A DNA stretch of 64,000 nt from positions 100,432,157 through 100,496,156 of the forward strand of contig NC_053497.1 of NCBI RefSeq assembly GCF_905171775.1. Direction: 5' to 3'. The stretch comes from Rana temporaria. Lineage: Eukaryota > Chordata > Amphibia > Anura > Ranidae. The position numbers were made by a program, and so were the translations under genes. Positions 33,300-45,008 of this stretch are shown piece after piece; position 1 is the first letter of the stretch, and each line of letters opens with the position of its first letter. Below the pieces are notes generated by a model. That model was given only the letters and a program-made list of their open reading frames with translations. It had not been told where the DNA came from and searched no databases.

Positions 33300-34053
33300 A
33301 GGTCAGTTTTAGAATAAAATAAGAACTATAGCAGTGCAATTAAGAATAGTCATTGCTGTATTACTATAATATGATGCTAATAGATGGCTTTTGGAAGAAA
33401 AAAAAAAGCTATATGTCGTTGGAACTCCGCTTTAATGTCAGGAAGCATGGTAATGTGTGTATAATCATGCCTGTCAGTAGGTTTTACAATGCAATAAAAA
33501 CGTACCACAATGAGAACACATAGGTGTGAACTCCAGGCTGCATTATTATCACCGATTTATATAGGCACAGCTTGAACAGTTTCAAGGGAATTGCTGTCCT
33601 GAGGTAAAGTAATGTGAAGTTGTGGCCATTCTTGCTCACAAGCTCTGCTGTTATTCAAAATTGAACAAGTATCAGGCTGTTACTTACAAGAGAGAACCAA
33701 GCCTGCTTATTATCTCAGGTCACAAATTTTGGGATCCTCATTTCCAGTCTCACAGGAAGGATCCTGACCTCACCCTCCCCTAGGCACTGTAGGTGGACGT
33801 TGGGGGTGCAGTACATGTATAAAGTTTTTTTTTTTTTTTTTTTTTTCTTCTTGCGTGGGCACAAACTTCATGCAGTGAATTATTTTATATGGGCCCTCGA
33901 TGAGTATCCACAGACATACACCAGAGCACTGCAAGCCAACACAAGTGTTATACGTTGTGTGTGTTGTGGTGCTCTGAAGTTCAGGTGTGTTTGTGTGCAC
34001 ATGGGGGTGCCAATAAAGTTGAATGTGCACTCATCTAACACGTATACCAAGCA
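33300..34053. other. non-coding intron sequence
   Basis: A stray T2-type end (GGAACTCCGCTTTAA) lies at 33420. No exon was recognised. Confidence 0.45.
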
Positions 34054-34057
34054 TTAA

Positions 34058-34470
34058 AGTGGTTGTAAACCCTTACAATCCACTTTTTTACTACTGGTAA
34101 GCCTATAATAAGGCTTACTTGTAGCTACTCTGGATATCTCCTAAACCTGCACAGTTAAGGTGATATCCCCTGTATCCGCATGTGCTGATGTCATCGGCAC
34201 ATGCGCACTGAAGAAATGGCCATTGCTTCAGCTAGTGTGCAGCTCCTGCGCACATGCGCGGAAGTGACATCATTGCAGCTCCAGCCAATCACAGCGCCGG
34301 AGCCCACAATACCCGGAAGTGATGTCACTGGCCAGAACTGTGTGCTGGGACCGCTGCAAGGGCTTCGATTTAAGGTGAGTATTTCATAATGAGCTAGTAT
34401 GCTATGCATACTAGCTCATTATGCCTTTCTTGCAGTTTTTTTTTTGGGGGGGGGAGGGGTTTACAACCAC
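34058..34470. mobile_element. T2/Kolobok-like MITE, TTAA-flanked
   Basis: TTAA at 34054-34057 and 34471-34474. The ends AGTGGTTGTAAACC and GGTTTACAACCAC are inverted. It contains CATGTGCTGATGTCATCGGCACATG, a local palindrome. A fragment of the same family is at 57190-57340. Confidence 0.8.
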
Positions 34471-35448
34471 TTAAGACCCGGACCAAAATGCAGGTAAAGG
34501 ACCCGGCCAGTTTTTGCGATTCGGCACTGCGTCGCTTTAACTGACAATTGCGCGGTCGTGCGACGTTGCTCCCAAACAAAATTGGCATCCTTTTTTCCCC
34601 ACAAATAGAGCTTTCTTTTGGTGGTATTTGATCACCTCTGCGGTTTTTATTTTTTGCGCTATAAACAAAAATAGAGCGACAATTTTTAAAAAAAATTCAA
34701 TATTTTTTGCTTTTTGCTATAATAAATATCCCCCAAAAATATGTAAAAAAACATTTTTTTTTTCCTCAGTTTAGGCCGATATGTATTCTTCTACCTATGT
34801 TTGGTAAAAAAAACCACCATAAGCATTTATCGGTTGGTTTGCGTAAAATGTGTAGTGTTTACAAAATAGGTGATAGTTTTATTGCATTTTTATTAATAAT
34901 TTTTGTTTTACTACTAATGGCGGCGATCAGCGATTTATTTTTTTATTTTATTTTTATTTTTTTCGTGACGGCGACATTATGGCGGACACATCGGACAATT
35001 TTGACACATTTTTGGGACAATTGTCATTTTCACAGCAAAAAATGCTATACAAATGCATTGTTTACTGTGAAAATGACAATTGCAGTTTGGGAGTTAACCA
35101 CTAGGGGGCGCTGAAGGGGGTTAAGTGTAACCTCATATGTGTTTCTAACTGTAGGGGGGCGGGGCTGGACGTGTGACATCATTGATCGTGTTTCCCTATA
35201 TCAGGGAACACACAATCAATGACAGCGCCACAGTGAATAACGGGGAAGCTGTGTTTACACACAGCTCTCCTCGTTCTTCAGCTCCGGGGACCGATCGGGT
35301 TCCGCGGTCACGGAGCTTCGGACCGGGTCGCGGGCGGGCGCCCCTGCGACCCACAGCTGGGCACTTAGAGGACGTACAGGTACATGCTTGTGCCCAGCCG
35401 TGCCATTCTGCCGACGTATATGTCAGGAGGCGGTCCTTAAGTGGTTAA
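34467..35448. mobile_element. 'TTAACCACTTAAG' family element, copy 1
   Basis: The left end CCACTTAAGACCCGGACC and right end GGTCCTTAAGTGGTTAA are inverted. The ~980-bp interior matches 49401-50306 closely (TTTTTGCGATTCGGCACTGC, CACAAATAGAGCTTTCTTTT, AGGCCGATATGTATTCT). No ORF of transposase type. Its left end coincides with the right end of the T2-like MITE. Confidence 0.75.
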
Positions 35449-35855
35449 TATGTGTGTGAACAATTACTGCAGCGTGTCCGGTGTGAATGTGGCTTAAGTG
35501 GCTTGAGGAGTAGTGCACTGTTTTAGACTGGTGGTAGGTCAGTACATTATAGCTGAACATTACTCATCGCATTCCCAGATTTGCATGCCAGTGCACTGCA
35601 GTTTAGGCCAGAAACATATCAGCAGCCTCTCAGTTTGTGTCTCCTTTTGGCAAATTTAGTGATACAAACAATTCCATTTGTTTAGAAATTGGCTAAAATG
35701 AATCATCTCGCTTAGACATCGTATTACGTTGCTGAAAATGAACAGTTCTTTACTATGACAGAAAATAGAAAGAGTTGTACTTTTGGGAGCAAAGGTTCAC
35801 CTTTTAATGGCATGTTATACAGGTATTATATTTGTTGCTTCTTTTATTTTCTTAA

Positions 35856-36357
35856 AGGGGTTGTAAAGGTAATTTTTTTTTTTTCTTCCTAAATGGCTTC
35901 CCTTACCTTAGTGCAGTCCTCCTTCACTTCCCTCATCCTTCGATTTTTCTTTTAAATGTCCTTATTTCTTCTGAGAAATCCCCACTCCCTGTTCTGTCTG
36001 TAACTACACACAGTAATGCAAGTCTTTCTCCCTGGTGTGGAGTGTCCTGCTCACCCCCTCCCTTGGACTACAAGAGAGTCAGGATGCTCTCTACGTTGCA
36101 GATGGAGAAAGGAGCTGTGTGTTAGTGGGCGTCTTGACTCTCCTGTAGTCCAAGGGAGGGTGCGAGCACGACACTCCACACCAGGGAGAAAGCCTTGCAT
36201 TACTGTGTGGAGTTAGACAGAAGAACAGGAAGTGAGGATTTCTCAGGAGAAAAAAGGACATTTAAAAGCAAAATGGAAGGATGAGGTAAGTGAAGGAGGA
36301 CTGCACTAAGGTAAAGGAAGCCATTTAGGAAAAAAAAATGTACCTTTACAACGCCTT
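35856..36357. mobile_element. T2/Kolobok-like MITE, TTAA-flanked
   Basis: TTAA at 35852-35855 and 36358-36361. Ends AGGGGTTGTAAAGGTAA and its inverse TACCTTTACAACGCC. The arms continue inward for over 150 bp: CTCCTTCACTTCCCTCATCC against GAGGTAAGTGAAGGAGG, and CTGGTGTGGAGTGTC against its inverse. Confidence 0.85.
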
Positions 36358-36361
36358 TTAA

Positions 36362-36765
36362 AGTGGAGGTCCACCCTAAAAAAATAAAAATACACCAAAA
36401 TCATGCAAAAAAATTGGGGAAAAAAATGTTTTTACTTGCCAGAAATAGCGGTTGCTATGCGGATCTTTCTAATATGTCTCTTCCCATACCGCGGCTGATC
36501 TTCTTACTCGTCCTCCCTGCGTTGTCTTCTGTGGAATGGGGTGTGCTGCCTTCTGGGAGCTGTGTGTATCCCAGAAAGCACCTGCCCATTCACAAAAGCG
36601 CAGCGAGATTCGCGCATGCGCAGTAGGAAACGGGCATCGAGCTATTGGGTTGGGGGCCCGACATCGCGGGCGCCTAGGACAGGTAAGTGTCCTTATTAAA
36701 AGTCAGCAGCTACACTGTTTGTAGCTGCTGACTTTAAAAAAATAAATTGCGGGTGGAACCCTGCT
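36362..36765. mobile_element. T2/Kolobok-like MITE sharing one TTAA with its neighbour
   Basis: TTAA at 36358-36361 (shared with the element on the left) and 36766-36769. Ends AGTGGAGGTCCACCC and the inverse of AGCAGGGTTCCACCC. The interior is GC-rich with GCTGCTGACTTTAAAA near the right end. Confidence 0.8.
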
Positions 36766-36995
36766 TTAATTACATTTAGGGCATTCACAGCTGTAATGCA
36801 CAGCCCATGGTGTAATGTGATGCCATTCATTAAGAATGACACCTCTGAGCGTTAAGTACAAAAAAGGGTATCGCACCCCATGCTGAACGCATTAAGAAAA
36901 AAAAAAAGTCAAGTCTCTTTTTGTGCATTATGGTATGATGCTACATTCTTACTGAATTGGCTGCCATAGCATAGTGTACCTTTTAAAGTACAATA

Positions 36996-37178
36996 AAGCT
37001 GGCCGTACACCATACAATTTTCTTATTCAATTTTATATAGATTTACCTTCAACTGTGTAGTGCAAGGGGCTGCCTGATTGCATACACATTGAAAGTGTTC
37101 AGGCTTGACCGCATATTATATGGTTTTGGTAAATCTAAAGGAAAGTTGTACAAGACAATTGTATAATGTATGGTAAGA
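36996..37178. mobile_element. palindromic MITE, 'GGCCGTACACCATAC' end
   Basis: AGCTGGCCGTACACCATACA at the left and TGTATAATGTATGGTAAG at the right, with TAGATTTACC against GGTAAATCTA in the middle. A half copy is at 31802-31904. Confidence 0.65.
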
Positions 37179-37195
37179 CTAACACTTGGCTTTAA

Positions 37196-37651
37196 AGTGG
37201 TTGTGAAGGCTCAAGGTTTTTTATCTTTATGCATGAAGGTAAAAAAAGACTTCTGTGTGCTGCTCCCCCCCAGCCGCGTAATACTCACCTAAACCCCCTC
37301 ATGGTACGTTGATGTGCACGAGAGACTCAGCTGTCCCGGGTCTCCCTCTCCATATTGGCTGAGACAGCAGCAGGAACCATTGGCTCCCACTGCTGTCAGT
37401 CACAACCAGTAAGAAGAAAGCAGAGGCATGGCTCTGTATCTTATGGACTTATAAAGCAGGGCTTGGGAGATGAGCATGCACCAGTGCCCCCCCATAGCAT
37501 ACGGTTTGCTATGCTATACAGGGCCTCCAAAAAATGTGATGGTAGGCACTTCAATTTATATAAATTATGTATTATATTGCTCCTTTAAGGCCCAAATGTG
37601 CTCCTTGGATTTTGGGACCCCCTATGCATCTAGGCTGTGAATAAGTCTCAC
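37196..37651. other. intron sequence, possible decayed T2 element
   Basis: TTAAAGTGGTTGTGAAGGC at 37192 looks like a T2 left end, but no matching right end was found before the hAT element. Confidence 0.4.
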
Positions 37652-37799
37652 ATATGTGGTAGGGGTGCTGAATTTAATCGATGCATAGCGATTTTGGGGG
37701 TCCCCGATGCGGCAGTAATGCATGCGACCCCAATAATCGATGTCCGTGACGTCATCCGACATGCCCCGCCCCTCCCGGGAGATCGCTCTGAGCAGGTCT

Positions 37800-38245
37800 T
37801 TTAAAATACTTGTTTTGTAATAAATGCGCATTATAATCCATTAAGTGGCCACCGCTGTATGTGCTTTTTTTAAATATATGCAGATTCATACCTCATAGCT
37901 CCATGTGTAGTAACTGTACATGCGATTATGTGACTCCATGGTGCGGCCCGCCTCTCTTCCTCTGTCCTCTCACATCCCTCGTCTCAAGTCTCTTCTGACG
38001 TCGGCCCCGCCCGCCTCTCTTGTGCTCTGTTACTTTAGCTAAAGACGATGGGCGGGGCTGAGAACGGACATCATGAGAGATGAGATGAGAGGAGAGAGGC
38101 AGGCCCGACCATGTAGTCACATGAGGGGAATATACAGTTGTATACACACGGAGCTATGAGGTATGAATCTGCATATGTTTTAAAAAGCACATTACAGCAG
38201 TGGCCACTTAATGGATTATAACAGCATTTATTATCACAGGTATTT
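37800..38245. repeat. long inverted repeat inside hAT element
   Basis: Left arm words GCATTATAATCCATTAAGTG, TGCAGATTCATACCTCATAG and CTCCATGTG recur inverted in the right arm. The spacer (about 37935-38105) is itself partly symmetrical around a GAGGCGGGC/GCGGGGC block. Confidence 0.8.
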
Positions 38246-38443
38246 TATCAGCAGTATGTGACTGTGTACACTACACGTGCTCTGCCTGTGCTGACATTTC
38301 TCTGGCTCTCTGCACATTCCACTGTGTTAACTCCTTGTGTGCTGGAATGTGCAAAGCCCAGAGAAATGTCAGCAGACAGTGCAGTGAAACTCACAGAGCT
38401 GTTTGTCAGTTGTGGATTCTAATCCCTCTTGACCTCCCAGCAG

Positions 38444-38445
<2 letters not shown>

Positions 38446-38490
<45 letters not shown>
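38446..38490. repeat. (TG)n microsatellite
   Basis: About 22 uninterrupted GT units. Confidence 0.95.
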
Positions 38491-38493
<3 letters not shown>

Positions 38494-38716
38494 TCCTGTA
38501 CCCTGTAGTGCACCGGATTAGGCAAATGTATTTTTCTCATTGTTCCCTCCAATCATCCTCTGTGCGCAGAACAGCATGTAAGTACAGAGGAGGAGGGGGT
38601 GCTGTGTTCCGGGGACACAGGGGGGGGGGTATGGGCATGTAGTGGAATCTGATGTGTCACCTGTGATAAGTCATTGTCACTGCAGGCAGGGACTGGGCTG
38701 TATGCAGGAGAAATAT

Positions 38717-39045
38717 AGACCATCTCCTGTACTATGTCCACAGTCTCTGATCATCTCCTGTACTATGTCCACAGTCTCTGATCATCTCCTGTACTATGTC
38801 TGCAGTCTCTGATCATCTCCTGTACTATGTCTGCAGTCTCTGATCATCTCCTGTACTATGTCCACAGTCTCTGATCATCTCCTGTACTATGTCCACAGTC
38901 TCTGATCATCTCATGTACTATGTCTGCAGTCTCTGATCATCTCCTGTACTATGTCTGCAGTCTCTGATCATCTCCTGTACTATGTCTGCAGTCTCTGATC
39001 ATCTCCTGTAGCATGTCTGCAGTCTCTGATCATCTCCTTTAGTAT
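38717..39045. repeat. 31-bp tandem repeat, about 10 copies
   Basis: The unit reads CATCTCCTGTACTATGTC, then CACAG or TGCAG, then TCTCTGAT. The CACAG and TGCAG versions alternate in blocks of two or three. It lies near the right end of the hAT element. Confidence 0.9.
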
Positions 39046-39439
39046 TTTGGGGGGAGAGCCATGCGCACTTGCGCTGCAATCGTGATGCATCGCGGAATCG
39101 AATAGAATCGAATCGTGGACTTGATAATCGTAATCGCAACGAATCGTGAGACCGGTGAAGATGCACAGCCCTAATATGTGGTATTCCCATACTTGGGAAG
39201 CATAGCAGAATGTGTTTTGGGGTGTAATTTTAAGTAATCCTATGCTGCGTGTGAGTCATACTGTAACTTGTTAAAATGAATGTGAGGGGAAAGAAAAATG
39301 AATTTGACTTAATTTCTTAATTTTCCAAACATTGTGACAAAAAATGTCAACTTCACAAAACTCGCCATGTCTCTTAATAATTTGTCCATTACATTGACTA
39401 AAGCTGGCCATAGATGGTTTGAATCTTGGACGGCTCAGC

Positions 39440-39740
39440 AGGGACCGAACCAGATCTCCAGAGAGAGAGATATAATTTTGCCCCGATACAAATCATTAGT
39501 AAAATCTCATCTGGAATATGCAGTTTAGTTTTGGGCACCAGTACTCAAAAAGGATATCGGGGGACTGGAGATATCAGTTTGGTTGCCCTTCTCTGCACTA
39601 AGAGACATGGAGGAACTCGGCTATGAGGAAAGATTAGAGGAACTGAATTCTCTCTTGAGAAGAGGAGTTTAAGAGGGGATATGATCAACATGTACAAATA
39701 CATAAGGGGTTCATATAGTGAGCTTGGCGCTGAGTTTTTC
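39440..39740 (+). pseudogene. non-LTR retrotransposon (CR1/L2-like) C-terminal remnant
   Basis: The + strand translation shows YKSLVKSHLEYAV, FWAPVLKKDIG, LGYEERLEELNSL and, after a frameshift, RRGDMINMYKYIRG. These are the conserved blocks that follow the reverse transcriptase core in CR1-type ORF2 proteins. A stop and a frameshift break it, and no 5' part is present. Confidence 0.65.
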
Positions 39741-39759
39741 ACTTAAATGTCATCCTTGC

Positions 39760-40500
39760 AGAAGAAACAACCATCTCTGCAGCACTGCACTAATCAGGCC
39801 TGTATGGTAAAGTGGCCAGACAGAAGCCACTAGTCAGTAAAAGACCCATGACAGCCCACCTGGAGTTTGCCAAAAGGTACCTGAAGAACTCTCTGACCAT
39901 GAGAAACAAAATTCTCTGGTCTGATGGAAACAGATTGAACTCTGGCCTGAATAGCAAGCGTCATGTCTGGAGGAAACCTGGCACCACTCATCACCTTGCC
40001 AATACCATCCCTACAGTGAAGCACGGTGGTGGCAACATCCTGCTGATGAAAAACATCCCCACAGCATGAACTGGGAATCTTGTCAGGATTGAGGGAAAGA
40101 TGAATGCAGCAATGTACAGAGACATCCTTGATGAAAACCTCCTCCAGGGCACTCTGGATCTCAGACTGGGACGAAGGTTCATCTTCCAACAGGACAACGA
40201 CCTTAAGCACACAGCCTACATAACAATGAAGTGGCTACGGGACAACTCTGAATGTCTGAGTGGCCCAGACTTGAACCCAATTTGAACATCTTTGGTGAGA
40301 TCTGAAAATGGCTGTGCACCGACGCTCCCCATGCAACCTGATGGAACTTGAGAGGTCCTGCAAAGAAGAATGGTAGAAACTGACCAAGTATAGGTGTGCC
40401 AAGCTTGTAGCATCATACTCCAAAAAACTTGAGGCTGTAATTGGTGCCAAAGGAGCTTCACCAAAGTATTGAGCAAAGGCTGTGAATACTTATGTACATG
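39760..40500 (+). pseudogene. Tc1-like transposase, C-terminal two thirds
   Basis: Two adjacent frames on the + strand (39812-40069, 40100-40285) give HLEFAKRYLKNSLTMRNKI and LWSDGNRLNSG (first catalytic Asp), then FIFQQDNDLKHTAY (second Asp) and GPDLNPI just before the expected Glu, which is lost through a one-base change of frame. The element lacks its left end and its right terminus merges into a TA microsatellite. Confidence 0.75.
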
Positions 40501-40506
40501 TGATTA

Positions 40507-40692
<186 letters not shown>

Positions 40693-40825
40693 ATCTATAT
40701 AGGTTTGTGTGAAAGTAAACTATGGTGTATATATATATTTGAAAATTTATCAATCCTGAGATATTTTCTTAAGGCTCTCTAAAGACGGTACAATTACCAC
40801 CCAAATTACTCTTTTTTGGAAAGTA

Positions 40826-40840
40826 CAGTCTGAGGTATTT
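40826..40840. repeat. target-site duplication of the LINE, left copy
   Basis: CAGTCTGAGGTATTT, identical to 46823-46837. It abuts the poly(A) end of the antisense LINE. Confidence 0.92.
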
Positions 40841-40857
40841 TTTTTTAACAGAGATGT

Positions 40858-40863
40858 TTTATT
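40858..40863 (-). terminator. LINE polyadenylation signal AATAAA
   Basis: AATAAA on the minus strand, 10 bases before the terminal A-run. It is the only such signal close to the element's 3' end. Confidence 0.8.
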
Positions 40864-41209
40864 GAGACAAAAAAAGCAGGGTTACATAGACACATGTATA
40901 CAAAAGCACAGTACTACACAAACATCAGGGGGAGTTTGTAGGGCTCATAGCGAGTCCAAGACCCTAGCCACTGCACATTGTCAGGGTGAAAAACAGGATG
41001 TCCAAATCCCCACCCGTACCATAGGAAACGTATCGGGGTCCTCAACAATGCCCGCCCCCCTCTGAGGATCATACAGGAAGGGGGAGAGCAGTAGACCAGA
41101 GAGCGCAGAGAGGGGGGGGGCTGGGGGGGGAAGGGTGAGGGGGGAGAAGGCAATAAGGAGCAGCTTTTATTATACATGAATAGTTCAGCAGCCGAACCTG
41201 GAACCACCT

Positions 41210-44200
41210 CTAGCCCCTGGCATCAATCCACACGGACCACACTTTGTCAAACTTCGCCGGGCACTGTCTACTCTCATACGTGATCCTGTACAGCGGGAGC
41301 ACTTTATTGATAGACAGGGTCCAAGAGTCTACCGTAGGCGGATCTGCCGCCTTCCACTTGAGGAGGATTTCCCTCCTGGCATAGAAGAGGGAGAAAGTAA
41401 GAAATAGCTTGGAGTATCTGTCCACCTCCTCCAAATGGCTCAGGAGGAGAAGTAGGGGCTCCACCGGGATCTGCAGCCCAGACACGGACCTCGGCAACCC
41501 GGCTCCAGTAGGGCTGGATCCTGGGGCAGGACCACACCATGTGCCAAAACGAGCCCTCGTGGATCCCACAGCGCGGGCAAAGGGGGTCTCGCTGGGGGAA
41601 GATACGGGCCAGCCTTTGAGGGGTGTAGTAGGCCCTGTGTAAAAATTTGATCTGGATGCGGGTCGACCCAGTGTCATACGCTACCGTCAGGTAAAGATAA
41701 AGGGTAGATAACGGGCGCCCCATGGAACGTGAAGTCAAGAGTCGCTCGATCGAGTCCGATTGGAGTGTGAGTCTGTCCGGGAATTGGGCTCCGTATGCGT
41801 GCCTAAGCTGCCAGTACCGGAAAGTCCACTGCGGCGGTATCGAGTACCGGTTTCTTAGCTCCTGAAAAGTCATGAGAGTGCCATCGGATACAATATGTTT
41901 AATAGTTGTTATCCCCTTACTAGCCCACACCGAGGGGTCGGGAAGAGAGTGGAAGTGGGGCAGGAGGGGGTTACCCCAGAGAGGGATATGAGGGGAGACA
42001 TGGGAGGGTTTAGCGTAGATTCCCCTAGCGTCCTTCCAGGCCCTGATAGTGGTCTGCATGGGAACCGTGACTGAAGGGGCCGCCCGGCAACCCCGGAATG
42101 CTAGGTTGCTCAGAGCGGCGTATGAGCCCAGAACAGCAGCCTCCAGCGTGACCGCCGGGTTCTGCTTGGGCTGGGCGAACCACCACCTGACCGTAACCAA
42201 AACCGCCGCCCAGTAGTACAGCTGAAAGTTTGGGAGCGACAGGCCACCTCCCGAGAGGGGTAGGTACAGCGTTTTCTTAGCTATCCTAGGGGTCTTACCC
42301 GCCCAAACAAAAGCCCCCAGCTGACTCTCCAGCTTCTTGAAAAATTCCCTCGAAAGGTGGACTGGGGTGTTCCGAAAAAAGTACAAAAATTTGGGCAGGA
42401 GTACCATCTTCAGGAGGTTAATCCTACCCACCGGTGTCAAAGGGAGCGAGCGCCACGCCGCAAGTTTAGTGGTGACCTGTCTCATCAGAGGTTGGAGGTT
42501 TCGTGCTACAAAATCGTCTAACACCGCAGTGACCCTGACTCCCAGATATTTAATTTCCCCTACCCATTTAAGCTGCGAGCGAGAATTGGAGCTAGTGGGG
42601 GAGGGATGGAGTGAGAAGAGTTCAGATTTATCCCAATTGATGCGGACTCCAGAGAAGCCCGCAAAACGGTCAAACTGGGCCAGTGCCTTGTCAAGGGAAG
42701 TGGACGAGTCGGCTAAGTACAGTAGGGCGTCATCAGCGTAGAGGGAGATTTTTTCGTGTAGAGGACCAACCCGAACCCCCCGAATCTCTCCGACCGCCCT
42801 AATAAGAGCCGCAAGGGGCTCTATGGCGAGCGCGAAGAGACCCGGGGAAAGGGGACACCCCTGTCTCGTACCCCGCTGCAATGGGAATGGATCCGAGAGA
42901 CACGCATTTGTAGAGACCCTGGCCCGGGGGGAGTCGTAGAGAAGTCTGACCCAGGAGATATACTTGGGACCAAATCCAAATTTGGCAAGGACCGCCCACA
43001 GGTACCTCCACTCAACGGAGTCAAAAGCCTTCTCGGCGTCGAGGGAGGCCACCAGGGTTTGGCCCGTGTCGTCTGCCCTAGCAATATGGGTAAAGAGCCT
43101 CCTGAGATTAATGTCAGTACCCCTACCTGGCATGAAGCCCGTTTGATCAGGGTGCACCAAGGCCGTGATGACCGTGTTCAACCTGATAGCCAGGACTTTA
43201 GCAAGCAGTTTAGCATCGACATTTAGTAATGAGATGGGCCTGTAGGAGGGGCAAAGAGAGCGGTCTTTACCCGGCTTTGGAATAACCACAATCACCGCTT
43301 CGCCCATGGAGGTGGGAAGAGAGTGCAGGTGGTCAGCAGCCACCAGCACCTCCCGGAGTCTAGCAGCCAACACATCAGGGTACTGTTTGTAAAGTTCTAC
43401 GGGGAGACCGTCGGGTCCGGGGGTCTTGCCCGGCTGCATGGTCTTAAGTGCTTTAAGTAATTCATCCAGGGAGATGGGTCTGTCAAGGGTAGTCCGATAT
43501 TTGTCAGATAGGACAGGGACGTCAACCTCCTCCAGGTAAAGGGCCAAGTCGTCGTCGGCAAAGGTCACCTGTGTTGTGTAGAGACGCTGGTAGTATTCTG
43601 CAAAGGTCCGGGTGATCTCCTCCGGGGTGTACAGAATGCCCCCGTCAGGACCAGCAATCTGGGGAACGGCCATGCCCCCCGAGTGCTCCCTCGAGAGCCA
43701 CGCAAGGAGCCTGCCCGATCTCTCCCCCTGTTCAAATATACGGTGGGATTGTGCCAGCAGTCTCTTCTGGGTCAGGGAAGTACGGAGTGTCATAACCTCT
43801 CTAGTGAGGGATTGCAGCGTGATATAGTGTTGGGGGTCACGGGATCGGACATACAATGCCTCCTGCGCTGTGGCAGCAGCCTCAGCCGCAACCAGCGCAG
43901 AACGCCTTTCCCTCCTAACTCGAGCTATAATGGTCTGATACTGGCCCCTGGTGAAGGCCTTGAAGGCATCCCAGACCATAGCCGGGGAGGCCGTGCCCGG
44001 GTTAGTAGTCCAAAAGTTATCTAGTACTCCCGTGAATTGCGCCTCAACATCCTGGTCTGAGATCCAGAACCGTGACAGCCGCCACAGCCCGGCTCGGGTC
44101 CCCGTGTCCCCCAGACTCAACCACAGAGGGGCGTGATCTGAAATACCCCTGGGGAGTATCTTAATCTCCCCGACCCTAGAGAGGACCGACTGACCCGCGA

Positions 44201-44807
44201 AGGCCAGGTCTATGCGGGAGAAGGAGGCGTATGAGGCAGAGTGACAGGTGTAGGCCCGCTCCTGAGGGTGTCTCCACCTCCAAAGATCGGTCAAGCCGTA
44301 GGCCTCAGCCCAGGAAACCAGTCCCGGGGAAGAGGGACCCACACCCGCCATCCTGTCCACAGCCGGGTCGGGGGCCATGTTAAAGTCGCCCAGCACTATC
44401 ATGTGGTCCGAAGCAAAGTCAGCTAAAATAGCAGTTATCTTATTCAACAATACCAGGGAGGCTGGGGGGGGCAGGTAGAGACCCACAATAGACCACGTCT
44501 GGGATAGGATTCTAGCATTGATAACCACATATCTGCCGTCTGGGTCCAGCGCCAGGTCCAGGAGCTTGAAAGGCAGGGATTTATTAACTAAAATGCTCAC
44601 CCCTCTAGCAAAGGTGGAATATGTGGAATGATAGTGGGCGGCAACCCAGGGTTTTTTAAGGGCCAGAGTTCTACTGCCCACTAAATGGGTTTCCTGAAGA
44701 ATACAAATGTGAGGGTTATGGGACCTGATAAATTGGAACACCAGTGACCTCTTAACCGGAGAGTTGAGGCCCCTGGTGTTCCAGGACATAATGTTAAGTA
44801 CCGGCAT
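41210..44807 (-). CDS. LINE ORF2: endonuclease and reverse transcriptase, one frameshift
   Basis: The ORF2 protein nicks target DNA and reverse-transcribes the element RNA. The open frame runs from 45008 to 41304 (1234 codons); the likely start is Met68 at 44807, just before the endonuclease domain. Numbering from the open frame: AP-endonuclease motifs IMSWNTRGLN (73-82), QETH (105-108), GDFN (207-210), SRID (264-267) and SDHAP (290-294). Reverse transcriptase blocks are IPKPGKD, YRPISLLN, LDAEKAFDSV (656-665), RGTRQGCPLSP and the catalytic YADD (757-760). A C-x2-C-x8-H-x4-C zinc-binding-like motif is at 1144-1161. All key residues are present. Near 41490-41500 a single-base indel shifts the frame. 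The conserved C-terminal tail continues in the neighbouring frame to a stop at 41210, so only about the last 90 residues are affected. Confidence 0.9.
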
Positions 44808-45008
44808 AGTGGACCGGATCATAGAAATAAAGCTCCAGGGAAACTGGCGCCAGGGCCCGAGGCGGGTCCCACAGCACAAGGCTAGACAGTGTACAACACC
44901 GTGCATGCTCAATAAAACATCTGGACATAAACTCAAAGAAAAACAAAAAACAAAATGAGTGAAAGGAAAAAAAAGCACATAGTATAACCAGCCCAGAAAG
45001 GGCAACAA

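Larger units (their letters stand above)
37660..39173. mobile_element. 1.5-kb hAT element, 8-bp target duplication ATATGTGG
   Basis: TAGGGGTGCTGAATT at 37660 and GCACAGCCCTA ending at 39173, with the perfect octamer ATATGTGG at 37652-37659 and 39174-39181. The interior contains AATCGATGCAT/ATGCATCGCGG sub-terminal words, a long inverted repeat (about 37800-37930 against 38110-38245), a TG microsatellite and a 31-bp tandem array. No transposase. Confidence 0.9.

Noticed and set aside
35852..36769. TTAA flanks taken as evidence for piggyBac
   Set aside because: piggyBac ends begin CCC after TTAA; these begin AGGG or AGTGG, which fits T2/Kolobok-type MITEs better.
38717..39045. CRISPR-like regular array
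   Set aside because: The 31-bp units are directly adjacent without unique spacers and lie inside a eukaryotic hAT element.
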